This document shows, in pieces, positions 1 to 10,395 of a stretch of DNA of 64,000 bases. The stretch lies in the NCBI GenBank assembly GCA_028554755.1, contig JAPTOF010000025.1, positions 7,241,501-7,305,500 on the forward strand, given 5' to 3'. Position numbers and translations under genes: made by a program. Position 1 is the first letter of the stretch, and the number at the start of each line of letters is the position of its first letter. The DNA is from Cordia subcordata (taxonomy: Eukaryota > Streptophyta > Magnoliopsida > Boraginales > Cordiaceae). The notes under the pieces are model-generated. The model was not told where the DNA came from. It worked only from the letters and a program-made list of their open reading frames with translations, and did not search any database.

Positions 1-404
1 ATCCAGCTAATGGGTTGAACCACTAGTATTGGTTAAGAGAGCCCCCGATCAACACAACGGCAATAGAAGTCCCGAGCCTTAGATAGACATCATCTGTTAT
101 CATAGCCCAAGTCTTGTTGCAATGCAATCGCCCTAGGTCCCCTTCTTCTTTATTAGTGTTTCCTTCCTTAGTTTGGTTCCCTTAAGTTCCTCCATAGATT
201 AGTTTTTATTTTTCCTTTTTCCGAGCTCCCTTCCATCCTAAAGTAAGTAAACACACGCACGTAGCTAGTTTAAGGCAGCTGAGCACATAGAGACTAAACT
301 AAGGTAGCCTCCCTGTGGATTCGACCCCGCACTTGCACACACTGTGCTACACACGTCCCGTGCACTTGCGGGCTATTTAGGCTTGTGCTCAAATAGCGGT
401 ATCA
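1..404 (+). mobile_element. 3' end of a Gypsy LTR (partial, cut by window edge)
   Basis: The stretch ends in a block near 305-404 (CTCCCTGTGGATTCGACC, then a cysteine-free, G/C-rich tail, ending TATCA) that resembles the 3' end of the Gypsy LTR of element F at 42643-42739. There is no primer-binding site after 404; instead a minus-strand Copia coding remnant starts at once. It is therefore best read as a 3' LTR or solo LTR inserted into that Copia remnant. The left part is outside the window, so length and target duplication cannot be judged. Confidence 0.6.
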
Positions 405-863
405 GTTACTCATTTCTGTCAATTCCTCTCTCTTCTCACAATAGCATTATTAACTTCTTCTGTCTCGACTCTAGGCAAACCTTGAGCACTATAGATTCTT
501 TTTCTTATATCTTTCTCTTGCAAATCAATCTTTTTTCCATTCACTTTGGATTTCATGTGTATATGTTTTGTATCAAATATGAAAAGATTCTTATAAGACT
601 CTTTAACCATTTTCTCATATGCATTACAATTTGGATGAACAAATATGTCCCAACCTTATTCATGGAATAACTCAATGGTATTTATTCCTTTCAGATCCTT
701 ATCAACAAGATATTTTTCCATACATAATAGATTGAGATTCGATAGCACTTTTCTTCTTTGATAGTGCTCGTGAAGGTAATGGTGATGGAGATTTTGATGG
801 AGTTGGGGAACTTTGTCTAGCCTTCTTTCCCTTTGAAGTTGTTCCTTCTCTTGAGAGTGCCAT
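405..863 (-). pseudogene. Sirevirus extra (envelope-like) ORF remnant
   Basis: An ATG at 863-861 opens a serine/lysine/proline-rich N-terminus (about 50 residues, then a stop near 705). A second frame continues with a segment of the pattern GWDIFVHPNCNAYEKMVKE, then a conserved VNGKKIDL stretch, which resembles the plant transposon protein family (PF20167-like) carried after pol by Sireviruses and Athila elements. The protein is cut at 405 by the flanking LTR. One stop or frameshift lies near 700-705 and another near 655. The role of this product in the family is not settled; calling it envelope-like is convention, not evidence of envelope function. Confidence 0.45.
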
Positions 864-1337
864 GAGTAAAGAGTTTTAGTAAAGAAGATTGATGTAAATA
901 GAGTTTTATGAAGTGGGTAATGTGATTTTATCAACAATTTTGAAGAATTTTGATGTTTCAAAGTGTTTGATATAATGGGATTGAGGTTTTGGGGAGAGGG
1001 TTTTAAAAAAGAGGGGGTGAAAGTGAAATAAATAATGCAAAACAAGAGTTTTAACCTAGCCCGTCTGCAGATGTCAGGCACTCGGCTTGCCTTGGGGGGC
1101 GACCAACTGAAGTGACCAGCACATGGCGGAAAGCACTGGAATATGGTGCCGCTACGAGTCGGGCGACAGGCAAAGGCTTCCAGCCATAGGCAGAATGTAA
1201 AATTTCAAAATTTAAGAATATGCAATCAAATGTAAGCCACAATATTTCCTTCGGCATCCCAAAACCAACTTTAAAACATGATATTAACACATGAAAACAT
1301 TCAAACAGTCTTTATGATGTAATTATGTTAAGAGACA
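864..1337. other. Non-coding part of element H between RNase H and extra ORF
   Basis: No supported coding frame. It contains a compact G/C-rich patch at about 1055-1185, unusual against the AT-rich surroundings, with repeated GTCGCCC and GGCAAGCCGAG-type blocks on the minus strand. Confidence 0.4.
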
Positions 1338-1725
1338 TCATGAAAGATGCAATTTATTCAAAGTTTTGCATATCAATTTCTCTTCTAATATTGCAAAATT
1401 GTTCTTCAGGTAGAGGATTTGTGAAAATGTCAACAACTTGATGCAAAGTATCAATAAATTTAAGTAATACATCTTCTTTTTGAACATGATCCTTAATAAA
1501 GTAATGTCTAATCTCAATGTGCTTTGTTCTAGAATGTTGGATTGGGTTTCTAGTGAGATTAATTGCACTTGTGTTATCACAGTAAATAAGCACATGATCA
1601 TATTGTGATCCATAATCAATCAAGTTTTATTTCATGCAAAGAATTTGTGCTACACAACTACCAATAGCTATATACTCGGCTTCATTAGTAGGTAAGGCAA
1701 CGACTTGATTTGCAATCCAAGAAAG
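1338..1725 (-). pseudogene. Copia RNase H domain remnant (element H)
   Basis: Copia-type RNase H that degrades the RNA strand of the RNA/DNA hybrid during reverse transcription. Minus-strand reading gives NEAEYIAIGSCVAQILCMK, a stop, then YCDNTSAINLTRNPIQHSRTKH-like sequence with the usual HIEIRHYFI segment and a TNPL C-terminal block. The catalytic-region Asp of YCDN and Glu of NEAEY are visible. It is fused at about 1715 directly to the RT segment LGLQIK, which shows an internal deletion of roughly the 200 residues that normally separate them. Confidence 0.75.
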
Positions 1726-2240
1726 AAAGTTAATTCACCTATCATACTCATCTCAAATTCCCTGTAGATGCAATTAGAAAAACTTTCACGCAACGAGATT
1801 TTAGTAGCACCAAATATAATATCATCCTATCTGTACCAGTAGAATATCATTTTTTTATCTTGTAATGAACAAAGTAGAGTTAAGCTTACCTTTCTCAAAT
1901 CCATTATCAATAAGAAAGCCACTTAACCTTTCATACCAAGCCCGAGGAGCTTGTTTCAAACCATATAATTTTTTCTCAAGTTTATACATAAGATTAGGAA
2001 AACATGCACCTTCAAAACTAGGAGGTTGTTCAACATAGACTTTTTCCTCAATGAAACAATTTAAAAATGCACTTTTTATATCCATTTGATATAACTTGAA
2101 ATTCATATGCCAAGCAAATGCAAGTAGCATATGGATGAATTCTAATCTAGCAATAGGTGTAAAGCTTTCATCATAGTCAATGGCTTCTTCTTGATTATAG
2201 CCTTGTGCAACTAGTCTTGCTTCATTCTAGTCACATTACC
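1715..2240 (-). pseudogene. Copia reverse transcriptase remnant (element H)
   Basis: Reverse transcriptase domain fragment. From the right it shows QMDIKSAFLNC, then VYVEQPPSFE, then YGLKQAPRAWYERL, all standard Copia RT blocks, then a frameshift near 1850. The following frame gives DDIIFGATK and FEMSMIGELTFFLGLQIK, so the catalytic DD pair survives, though the YV before it is altered. Downstream it is joined by deletion to RNase H. The order and block spacing fit the Sirevirus branch. Confidence 0.75.
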
Positions 2241-2872
2241 AGATTTATCTAGCTTTTTTTATAAGACCTATGTAGTGCCAATGATAGGATGATCTTTTGG
2301 TCTTTCAACTTATTTCTAAAATTTTTTTCCTAGTAAATTGGTTAAGCTCTTCTTCCATGGCATTTATCCAATTATCATCTAATTGAGCTTCATTAACATT
2401 CTTAGGTTCTATATGAGAAACAAAAGCAACATATTCACAAAAGGCATTAATATTATTCCTAGTTCTTACTCCCTTGGATGGATTGGGGACGATTTGCTCC
2501 TTAGGGTGATTCTTCACGAACTTCCAACTCTTTGGTAGATTGGTGTGAATCGATTCTTGTTCCAAGTGGGTGTCTTGAGTTCGTTCCTCATTTCCTTTTG
2601 CTTAAGTGTCATCATTTTGGATTTCACTTTCTTTGTCATTTGACAATTTTTTTGTACTTTGTTTGTTCTTCTTCTTGTGTGGTCTTCTCCAAAAGATTAC
2701 CTGCATTAATGATTTTCTTTTTGATCTCAAGTGGATTAGTTTCATTAAAAGTAACATGTATTGATTCTTCCACTCTTTTATTAAATACATGATAAGCTTT
2801 ACTTTTAGTTGAGTAACCAAGCAATATTCCTTCATCAGATTTAGCGTCGAATTTGGGCAAATTTGTTTAAAA
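2241..2872 (-). pseudogene. Copia integrase C-terminus and linker remnant (element H)
   Basis: The right end reads PKFDAKSDEGILLGYSTKSKAY followed by VESIHVTFNE, the GKFD-type C-terminal module of Copia integrases. The catalytic core and zinc-binding domain are absent. A low-complexity linker follows, then a block (INAMEEELNQFTR, about 2330-2400) that marks the entry of RT. At least two frameshifts separate these parts. Truncation at about 2872 coincides with a switch to extremely AT-rich DNA. Confidence 0.65.
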
Positions 2873-3264
2873 AATTTTAATTTTATTATATTTTTTAATT
2901 TTTAAACTTTTAGATTTTTAATTTTAGTTTCTTTTAGTGTTTAAACCTTAGTTATATCTAATTTTTTTATTTTTAATTTTATTTTTGTATTTTTAATTTT
3001 TAAATTTTTTCAGGTGAAGATAAATAAATTATGCTATAACTCTTAATAAGAGTGATTTGGTAAAAAAAATAAATAAATTAGCAAAGTCTAAAATTTGACG
3101 TCCATATATGCAACATAGGAGAGTGTAATGTACTCTTCATTAAATTAGATCGTAAAAGTTAAAGTTGGGGATTATGTACCATTTCTGAAAAGCATGGGGG
3201 GTGATGTAGTGTGTTTTAAACCACAAGAAAATAATTAGCTACTTATACAAACTACAGAGAGGGT
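2873..3264. other. AT-rich unassigned sequence
   Basis: 2873-3010 is nearly pure A/T with repeated TTTTTAATTTT units; 3010-3264 is mixed non-coding sequence. It is the left flank of element A: removing A joins 3264 to 14778. No gene, RNA or repeat family recognised. Confidence 0.5.
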
Positions 3265-3269
3265 AACGC
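3265..3269. repeat. Target-site duplication of element A, left copy (AACGC)
   Basis: Identical to 14778-14782 and immediately outside the TG of the 5' LTR. Confidence 0.9.
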
Positions 3270-3417
3270 TGATAAGTTCTAAATAAGTGTTTAATTTATA
3301 TATTAGATGCACTTGATTTTGGAATAGAATGCTTCTTAATCGATGTTTTAATGTAATTTTGCATGATTGTGCTTAGGAAAAGGAGATGGATGCATTATAT
3401 ATGGATATAGAAGCTTT
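3270..3417 (+). mobile_element. Element A 5' LTR, first piece
   Basis: It matches the first 148 bases of the 3' LTR at 13414 almost base for base (TGATAAGTTCTAAATAAGTG onward) and stops at GAAGCTTT, where the nested insert begins. The LTR resumes at 10679. Confidence 0.9.
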
Positions 3418-3420
3418 CTA

Positions 3421-3618
3421 TGATAAAGTATATTTCGAATGTTTGAATTTTAGATCAGATATATTTAGTTGAACTTTGTTTCACTTCTGGATTAGGCTCT
3501 TGTATAATACTCTATCTAGGACTCTACTTATCCTTAGCCAGCTATTGTAACACTTGTATAAATTATGTACTGATGACTGATCACACATATACAATTCACA
3601 TTTGTGTATAACTCTTCA
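3421..3618 (+). mobile_element. Copia LTR, left arm of composite
   Basis: From about 3440 it matches the reverse complement of 10196-10380, and it ends in CA right before a primer-binding site. The first 20 or so bases differ from the right copy, so the exact 5' border is uncertain. Confidence 0.7.
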
Positions 3619-3630
3619 TGGTATCAGCAG
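3619..3630 (+). promoter_or_regulatory. Primer-binding site, initiator tRNA-Met type
   Basis: TGGTATCAGCAG directly follows the LTR, close to the TGGTATCAGAGC complementary to the 3' end of plant initiator tRNA-Met used by most Copia elements. Confidence 0.75.
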
Positions 3631-3694
3631 TTTATATGACACATGTCTTGCCTACTTATTTTCTTCCGCTATCACAATTCTTTGTTACTCTGTA

Positions 3695-4640
3695 ATGGAG
3701 TCCACTCCTAATTTATCACTACTTGCTTTTAATGTTAAGGTGTTTGTTACTGTCACCCTTGATTACTCAAATTAATTGACATGGAAAGAACAGATTCTCA
3801 TGTCTTTACCTTCAGTGGGCTCCTTGGGTTCATTCATGGAACTATTTCCCGACCTCCTTCAAATCTTATTGCATCACCAACAGCATCATCGTCCTCTACT
3901 ATTGAAACATCAACACTTGAGAAGTCAACGTCTACAGTCCAAAAGATGACCACGACTACTGATGGCAAACTGAGCTTAGCTGATTGGACAAAGTATGATA
4001 ATTTTGTGAAATTCTGTATTATGGCAACATTGTCAGAACAATTGGTTCATCAGGCTCTTGTCCATTCTTCAGCTCGTTCTCTTTGGAATTTTTTGGAGAC
4101 TTCATTTCTTCAACAGTCTCTTGCTCGTAAGTCTGTATTACACGCACAATTAAGGACAATCAAGAAAGGTACTCGGTCAATGGTAGAGCATCTTCATGAG
4201 ATACAAACTTTGGCTACTGCTCTTATGACTATTGGCAACAACATCACTGATTATGATTTAACACTTGTTACTCTGGATGGGCTGCCAAGTGAGTATCGGC
4301 CCTTTATGACACTGATAGAGCATGTTTCTCCTGTTCCTACCTTTAATGATTTTAGGGCAAAGCTTCTTGTTTATGAGCAGCGACTTTTACTTGATGTTGC
4401 TGTTGTTGAGTCCACTTTACCATTTGCTCATGCACTAGTGTCTCAAGTTCAACGAGCTACATCTTCTTCGCCAGTTATGGAGACTGCCATGAAATAAAAC
4501 AATGGTCAGAAGTCTTCAGCTTCGTCTTCCTCCTTCCAGCTTGCCAATCCTAATCGTCACATTCAGTGCCAGATTTGCTACAAACAGGGGCATCTTGCTT
4601 CTAAATGTAGGTTTCATTATTGATGATCCCGAAATAGCTC
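3695..4640 (+). pseudogene. Copia gag, left arm
   Basis: Capsid-like Gag. The ATG at 3695 gives MESTPNLSLLAFNVKV, as in the right arm. Compared with that arm, this copy has TAT to TAA near 3772, a one-base deletion near 3805 and CAA to TAA at 4495. The longest open stretch is 3781-4497, containing the UBN2-like blocks WNFLETSFLQQS and LDGLPSEYRPF. A CCHC zinc knuckle (CQICYKQGHLASKC) lies beyond the stop, at about 4567-4610. The mutations are all in this arm at these sites, so the right arm keeps the more ancestral frame here. Confidence 0.8.
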
Positions 4641-5407
4641 ACCTAATCATTGTCAGTCTCAAAATTTTGCAGGGTTTCATCAGTATGCTCCTAGGCCTCA
4701 GTATTATTCTCCCACAAAAGTTCGCCCATCTATGTTTTCTTCATCTGAGTCAGTGTAATCCTGGATACCAGATTCTGGAGCTTCTGCTCATACGACATCT
4801 GATCCTTCTCTTTTACACTCAGTTCAGCCATCAAATGGTACTGATCAAGTTGTTGTTGGTGATGGTCAAGCTCTTCCAGTCCATTATACAGGTTCTGCTA
4901 CTATTTCTGGTCTGTCTAAACACTGCACATGTCTTTTGTTTTACATGTTCCTCAAATTACTCATAACTTGTTGTTTGTGTCACAGTTTACAAAAGATAAT
5001 TTGGTCTCACTTGAATTCTTTCCTAATTTTTGTGTCATAAAGGATCTTCACATAAGGAGGCAATTGCTCAAGGGCCACGTTGAGTCGAGTATCTACAGAT
5101 TGTGCTTGCCTATTTTTGCTCCATGCCATCACTATGCTTTTAATGTCAAGTCTTCTCCTGGATCTTTGTGGCATCAAAGGCTCGAGCATCCGTCAAAGTC
5201 TATCTTGTCTAAGCTTACATATCAGTCTCTTATTCAGGTTTCTAGTTTTCAGTCTCTGAATAATCTTTGTAACTCGTGTATGATGGGACGTAGTCATAAG
5301 CTTCCATTTCCACAATCAGATAGAATTTCTTCTTTTCCCTTAGAGCTAGTTAATTATGACATATGGGGGCCTGCTCCTATATCGTCATTCTTAGGCTATC
5401 GTTTTTT
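4641..5407 (+). pseudogene. Copia protease and GAG-pre-integrase, left arm
   Basis: Aspartic protease that would mature the polyprotein. SWIPDSGASAHTTSD is readable at about 4757-4805, with an intact D-S-G active site, unlike the right arm. The WHQRLEHPSKSIL and CNSCMMGRSHKLPF blocks of the GAG-pre-integrase zinc module follow at about 5168-5310. Frameshifts occur near 4640 and 4930. The WxPDSGA form is common in the Ale/Retrofit branch of Copia (inference). Confidence 0.7.
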
Positions 5408-6073
5408 TTGTTATCTTTATTGATGATTTCACCAGATATGTTTGGTTTTATCCGATGAAAAATAAATCTGAAAGTATTGATCACTTCTGTCATTTTAAGT
5501 CTTTAGCTGAGAATTATTTTAGTACCACAATTAAATCCTTTTAATGCGGTGGGGCTTCTAAGTTGATTCGTGGTAGTTTTAAACAATTTGTTACTACATC
5601 AGGGATTCTATTTCGTATTTCCTGTCCATAAACTACTGAACAAAATGGACTTTCTGAGAGGAAAATTCGTCGTATTACTAAAATTGGTTTAACACTGTTA
5701 TCTCAATCATCATTACTCAAAAAATTTTGGGTTGAAGCTTTTGCTACTGCAGTATTTTTAATCAATTGGTTGCCTACCCTAGTGCTTGCTTATCAATCAC
5801 CTTATCAACGGGTTCATAATTCTCTTCCAGACTATAATTTTCTCAAAGTGTTTGGGTGCCTGTGTTTTCCTTCCATAGGTTCCATTTGTCCAGACAAGCT
5901 AAGTGCAAAATCTGTTCCTTGTGTGTTTGTTGGGTATGTAGAAAACTACAAAGGTTATAGGTGCTTTGATATTACTACTGGTCGCACATATATATCTCGG
6001 CATGTAGTCTTTGATGAGTCTTGCTTTCCCTATGCATCTGCAACTCAAGTACCATCACTGCTTGACAACAAAG
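5408..6073 (+). pseudogene. Copia integrase, left arm, truncated at palindrome centre
   Basis: The DDE integrase core starts with FIDDFTRYVWFYPMKNK (first Asp) and continues to TEQNGLSERKI (catalytic Glu). The second Asp block, QCDGA in the right arm, reads as a stop plus CGGA here (near 5543). A further stop lies near 5630. The C-terminal module SVPCVFVGYVENYKGYRCFD is open at 5770-6073. Coding similarity ends at about 6073, where the opposite-strand copy begins. Confidence 0.8.
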
Positions 6074-6075
6074 GG

Positions 6076-7217
6076 AAACTAAGGGATACACAGTAAGCTT
6101 CTCCTGGAGAATGCGAAACTGTGTTACAGACAATGGCTTTGTCATAATGTCAGCAAGCTGATCAATAGTGGAGATAAATTTTATTCTCAGGTCCCACAAG
6201 CAACTTTGTCTCGTACAAAATGAACATCAATTTCTATATACTTCGCACGAGCATAAAAGACTGGGTTTGCGGATAAATATGTAGCCCCAATGTTATCACC
6301 CCAAAGTATAGGAGAATCAGATGACTGGGACTGCAATTCTTTCAACAATATTTGTATCCAACAAATCTCAGCTGTTGCAAAAGCTAGTGCACGATATTCC
6401 GCTTCAGTACTCGATCTGGCTATTGTAGTTTGCTTCTTAGTAGACCAAGAAACCAGATTGTGTCCCAAAAATATACAGTAACCATGCGTAGGAGTGGTCA
6501 CTGGTTTAGCATCCATCATCTTGGAACGCTGCAAAATCTCCATCATATATGAAGTTTGCGTCAAGATCATGCTTGACTCATTTCGATGCACTTGAATACC
6601 CAAAAAATAGGAGAGTGCACCCAAGTCTTTCAAAACAAACTGTTGATTTAGTAAAGTCAGAAAAGAAGAAATAACATTATTATCAGGACATGCAATAATA
6701 ATATCATCCACATATACCAATACATCTACTGGAGACATTTTGGAGTGCCTGACAAATAAAGAAGTGTCTGCTTTTGTTTGTTGAAAACCTAGACTAGACA
6801 AAAAGGAGCTCAAGCGAGAAAACCAAGCTTGGGGAGCCTGTTTAAGTCCATATATAACCTTCTAAAGTTTGCAGACGTGTGTAGGAAAATCCAGATGAGC
6901 ATACCCAGACGGCTGGGCCATATAGATATCCTCAGAAAGAAACCCACGCAGAAAGGCATTATTGACATTTAGTTGCCGAATAGACTAGTTATTTCGTAAA
7001 GCAAGAGACAAAATAACTCAAATAGTTGTTGGCTTGACTGCAGGACTAAAAGTTTCAAAGTAGTCTAATCCTCTCTCCTGATTATGTCCCTTGGCAACTA
7101 AATGTGCCTTAAACCTGTCAACAGTACCATCAACTTTTCTTTTAATTCAAAAAACCCATTTAGATCCAATTATGTTTGCATTGAGAGGCTTTGGAACAAG
7201 AGTCCAAGTGTTATTGT
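6076..7217 (-). pseudogene. Copia reverse transcriptase and RNase H, minus-strand copy
   Basis: This is the loop of the palindrome. From the right, an RT entry block (NEYHALLNNNTWTLVPK) and AFLRGFLSEDIYMAQPSGY are readable through stops at about 7149, 6992 and 6863. An open stretch (6813-6187) then has YGLKQAPQAW upstream, LVYVDDIIIACPDN with the intact catalytic DD, and the RNase H blocks IARSSTEAEYRALA and LWGDNIGATYL. A deletion of about 100 residues joins the RT end (PVTTPTHG) to the RNase H start (YCIFLGHN) near 6485. A stop near 6187 precedes the LADIMTKPLS end block at about 6130-6170. No 3' LTR follows. Confidence 0.8.
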
Positions 7218-7965
7218 TTAACAGTGCATGATATTCATTAGACATGGCTTCTCGCCAATGTCAAAATTTAGATGCTTGAGAAAAGGTGGTAGGCTCAAAT
7301 AGACCATCGTCCTTTGCATTGTATGAGGTGTGCGCCAGATACAAAACATAGTCAGAATTATTTTTAGGCTTTCTGGTATTACCTCCTGCTCACGTAACCA
7401 TTGAGTGATGTGGTTGAGAAATGGACTGCATATCAGAAACCTCAAGAGCAGGAGACTTGGAACCAGAAAAACTAGAAGAAGACATATCAGACACAGCAGG
7501 AGATGAATAGAGGGGGACACAGACTGAGAAGGAGAACCATTTACCTGGACAGAATGAGGCAAAGAGACAGACGCTGGAGTAGGCAGTGCAACCGGGGACA
7601 CCACTACACCAGGAAGAGGGCCACGCTGCAATGAGTCATCAGGACTGTGACTCGAAGAAACCAACCTGGAAGAAGAAGGAAAAATAGCATACGGTGTAAA
7701 AGGAGATAACACTTCAGCCAAGGCAGATAAAGAAGACAACTTGTTATTGTTAAGCAATGATGGTACTCGAGTTGCAGATGCATAGGGAAAGCATGACTTA
7801 TCAAAGACTACATGCTGAGATATATATATGTGTGTGTGTGTGTGTGTGACCAATAGTAATATCAAAGCAACTATAACCTTCGTAGTTTTCTGCATACCCA
7901 ACAAATACACAAGGACCAGATTTTGCACTTAGCTTGTCTAGACGAGTGAAACCTATGAAAGGAAA
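7218..7965 (-). pseudogene. Copia integrase C-terminus and RT linker, minus-strand copy
   Basis: The start overlaps the integrase C-terminal module: the counterpart of CVFVGYVENYKGYRCFD is frameshifted here. A GT microsatellite at 7831-7848 adds a THTHTH run where the left arm has a normal GRTYISRHVVF. After FDKSCFPYASATRVPSLL comes a serine/proline-rich linker that leads into RT. Only the segment up to about 7740 is shared with the left arm; the rest is the loop. Confidence 0.65.
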
Positions 7966-8475
7966 TCACATGCACCCAAACACTTTGAGAAAATTATAGT
8001 CTGGAAAAGAATTATGAACCTGTTGATAAGGTGATTGATGAGCAAGCACTGGGGTAGGCAACCGGTTGATTAAAAATACTGCAGTAGCAAAAGCTTTAAC
8101 CCAAAATTTTTTGAGTAACGATGACTGAGACAACAGTGTTAAACCAATTTCAGTAATATGATGAATTTTCGTCTCAAAAAGTCCATTTTGTTCGGGAGTG
8201 CATGGATAGGAAATACGAAATTGAATCCCTGATGTAGCTAGAAATTGTTTAAAACTACCACGAATCAACTTAGAAGCCCCATCGCATTGAAAGAATTTAA
8301 TTGTGGTACTGAAATAATTCTCAGCTAAAGACTTAAAATGATGGAAGTGATCAATACTTTCAGATTTATTTTTCATAGGATAAAACCAAACATATCTGGT
8401 GAAGTCATCAATAAAGATAACAAAAAAAATGATAGCCTGAGAATGACGATATAGGAGCAGGCCCTCATATGTCAC
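7966..8475 (-). pseudogene. Copia integrase core, minus-strand copy
   Basis: Integrase inserts element cDNA into the chromosome. The open stretch has FIDDFTRYVWFYPMKN (Asp 1), FFQCDGASKL (Asp 2, in place of the usual SDGGGEF context) and PEQNGLFETKI, where the Glu is kept although the usual AERK is changed to FETK. LINRLPTPVLAHQSPY and FLKVFGCM close the domain. A frameshift near 8440 separates it from the upstream zinc module. This copy lacks the two internal stops of the left arm. Confidence 0.8.
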
Positions 8476-9150
8476 AATGAACTAACTCTAAGGGAAAAGA
8501 AGATATTCTATCTAATTATGGAAATGGAAGCTTATGACTGTGTCCCATCATACACGAGTCACAAAGATTATTTAGAGACTAAAAACTAGAAACTTGAATA
8601 AGAGACAGATTGCTAAGCTTAGACAAGATAGACTTTGACGGATGCCCGAGCCTTTGATGCCGCAAAGACGCAGGAGAAGACTTGACATTAAAAGCATAGT
8701 GATGGCGTGGAGCAGAAACAGGCAAGCACAATTGTAGATACTCGACTCAACGCGGCCCTTGAACAATTGGCTCCTTGGGCAAAGATCCTTTATGACACAA
8801 AAATTAGGAAAGAATTCAAGTGAGACCAAATTATCTTTTGTAAACTGTGACACAGACAACGAGTTATGAGTAATCTGAGGAACATGTAAAATAGAAGACA
8901 TGACCAAAAATAGTAGCAGAACCTGTACGATGGACTGGAAGAGCTTGACCATCACCAACAACAACTTGATCAGTACCATTTGATGGCTGAACTGAGTGTA
9001 AAAGAGAAGGATCGGATGTCGTATGAGCAAAAGCTCTAGAATCTGGTATCCAGGATTGCACTCACTCAGATGAAGAAAACACAGATGGGCAAACTTCTGT
9101 GGGAGAATAATACTGAGGCCTAGGAGCATACTGATGAAACCTGCAAAATT
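8476..9150 (-). pseudogene. Copia protease and GAG-pre-integrase, minus-strand copy
   Basis: SWIPDSRAFAHTTSDPSL is readable at about 9061-9010. The active-site triad D-S-G has become D-S-R, so the protease would be dead. The left arm keeps D-S-G. The zinc module further on (WHQ-type block, then CDSCMMGHS) is spread over two frames between about 8700 and 8530. Frameshifts lie near 8870 and 8690. Confidence 0.7.
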
Positions 9151-10119
9151 TTAAGACTGACAATGATTAGGTGAGCTATTTCGAGATCGTCGATGACGAA
9201 ACCTGCATTTAGAAGCAAGATGCCCCTGTTTGCAGCAAATTTGGCACTGAATGTGACGATTAGGATTGGCAAGTTGGAAGGAGAAAGACGAAGTTGAAGA
9301 CTTTTGACCATTGTTTTGTTTCATGGCAGTTTCCACAACTGGTGAAAAAGATGCAGCTCGTTGAACTTGAGACACTAGTGCATGAGCAAATGGTAAAGTA
9401 GACTCAACAACAGCAGCATCAAGTAAAAGTCGCTGCCTATAAACAAGAAGCTTTGCCCTAAAATCATTAAAGGTAGGAACAGGAGAAACATGCTCTATCA
9501 GTGTCACAAAGGGCCGATACTCACTTGGCAGCCCATCCAGAGCAGCAAGTGTTAAATCATAATCAATGATGTTGTCGTCAATTGCCACAAGAGCAGTAGC
9601 CAAAGTTTGTATCTCGTGAAGGTACTCTACCATGGACCGAGTACCTTTCTTGATTGTCCTTAATTGTGCGCGTAATATAGACTTATGAGCCAGAGACTGT
9701 TGAAGAAATGAAGTCTCCAAAAAATTCCAAAGAGAACGAGCTGAAGAATGGCCAAGAGCTTGATGAACCAATTGTTCTGACAATGTCACCGTAATACAGG
9801 ATTTCACAAAATTATCATACTTTGTCCAATCAGCTAAGCTTAGTGTGCCATCAGTAGTCATGGCCGTCTTTTGAACTGTAGAGGTTGATTTCTCAGGTGT
9901 TGATGTTTCAGTAATAGAGGACGACGATGCTATTGGTGATGCAATAGGATTTGAAGGAGGTCAAGAAATAGTTCCATCAATGAACCTAAGGAGCCCACTG
10001 AAGGTAAAGAACATGAGAATCTGTTCTTTCCATGTCAAATAATTTGAGTAATCAAGGGTGACATTAACAAACACCTTGACATTAAAAGCTGGTAGTGATA
10101 AATTAGGAGTGGACTCCAT
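9151..10119 (-). pseudogene. Copia gag, minus-strand copy (nearly intact)
   Basis: The ATG at 10119 begins MESTPNLSLPAFNVKV and the frame stays open to 9151 apart from one TGA near 9958. Blocks: SNYLTWKEQILMFF, LWNFLETSFLQQSLAHKS, HEIQTLATALVAID, LDGLPSEYRPFV, and a CCHC zinc knuckle CQICCKQGHLASKC at about 9255-9210 that would bind element RNA. It is about 320 residues, usual for Copia Gag. It is the less damaged of the two arms. Confidence 0.8.
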
Positions 10120-10195
10120 TACAAAGTAACAAAGAATTGTGATAGCGAAAGAAAATAGGTAGGCAAGACGTGTGTTGTATAAACTATTGATGCCA

Positions 10196-10395
10196 TGACT
10201 AGTTTTACACAGATGTGAATTGTATATGTGTGATCAGTCATCAGTACATAATTTATACAAGTGTTACAATAGCTGGCTAATGATAAGTAGAGTCCTAGAT
10301 AGAGTATAATACAAGAGCCTAATCCAGAAGTTAAACAAACTTCAACTAAATATATCTAATCTAAAATTCAAATAGTAAGCTATTGTGTTATTTAT
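10196..10395 (-). mobile_element. Copia LTR, right arm of composite
   Basis: Reverse-complement match to 3421-3618. On the minus strand it ends ACTAGTCA and is followed by TGGCATCAATAG, a degenerate version of the tRNA-Met primer site. Its outer end abuts the TRIM-like element, and no clear target duplication is seen. Confidence 0.7.

Larger units (their letters stand above)
405..2872 (-). mobile_element. Sirevirus-like Copia remnant (element H)
   Basis: A decayed minus-strand Copia retrotransposon. Reading leftward from 2872 it has the integrase C-terminus, the integrase-RT linker, part of reverse transcriptase, RNase H, a non-coding stretch, and an extra ORF after pol. That extra ORF, together with the RNase H motif NEAEYIAIGS and the RT motif FEMSMIGELTFFLGLQ, is what Sireviruses typically show. 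No LTR, gag, protease or integrase core remains. It is truncated at 2872 by AT-rich DNA and at 405 by a Gypsy LTR. Several frames are needed to follow the protein, so it is a pseudogene remnant. Confidence 0.75.
3418..10395. mobile_element. Head-to-head inverted Copia composite (element G)
   Basis: Two copies of one Copia family face each other. The left arm (3421 to about 6073, plus strand) runs LTR, PBS, gag, protease, integrase. The right copy (10395 down to about 6076, minus strand) runs LTR, gag, protease, integrase, RT and RNase H. The arms are nearly identical; in gag I see roughly one mismatch in twenty by eye. They meet at 6073-6080, where the plus-strand integrase C-terminal region passes directly into the reverse complement of the RNase H end. 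Neither copy has a 3' LTR. The result is a palindrome with arms of about 2.6 kb and a loop of about 1.7 kb. Confidence 0.85.
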
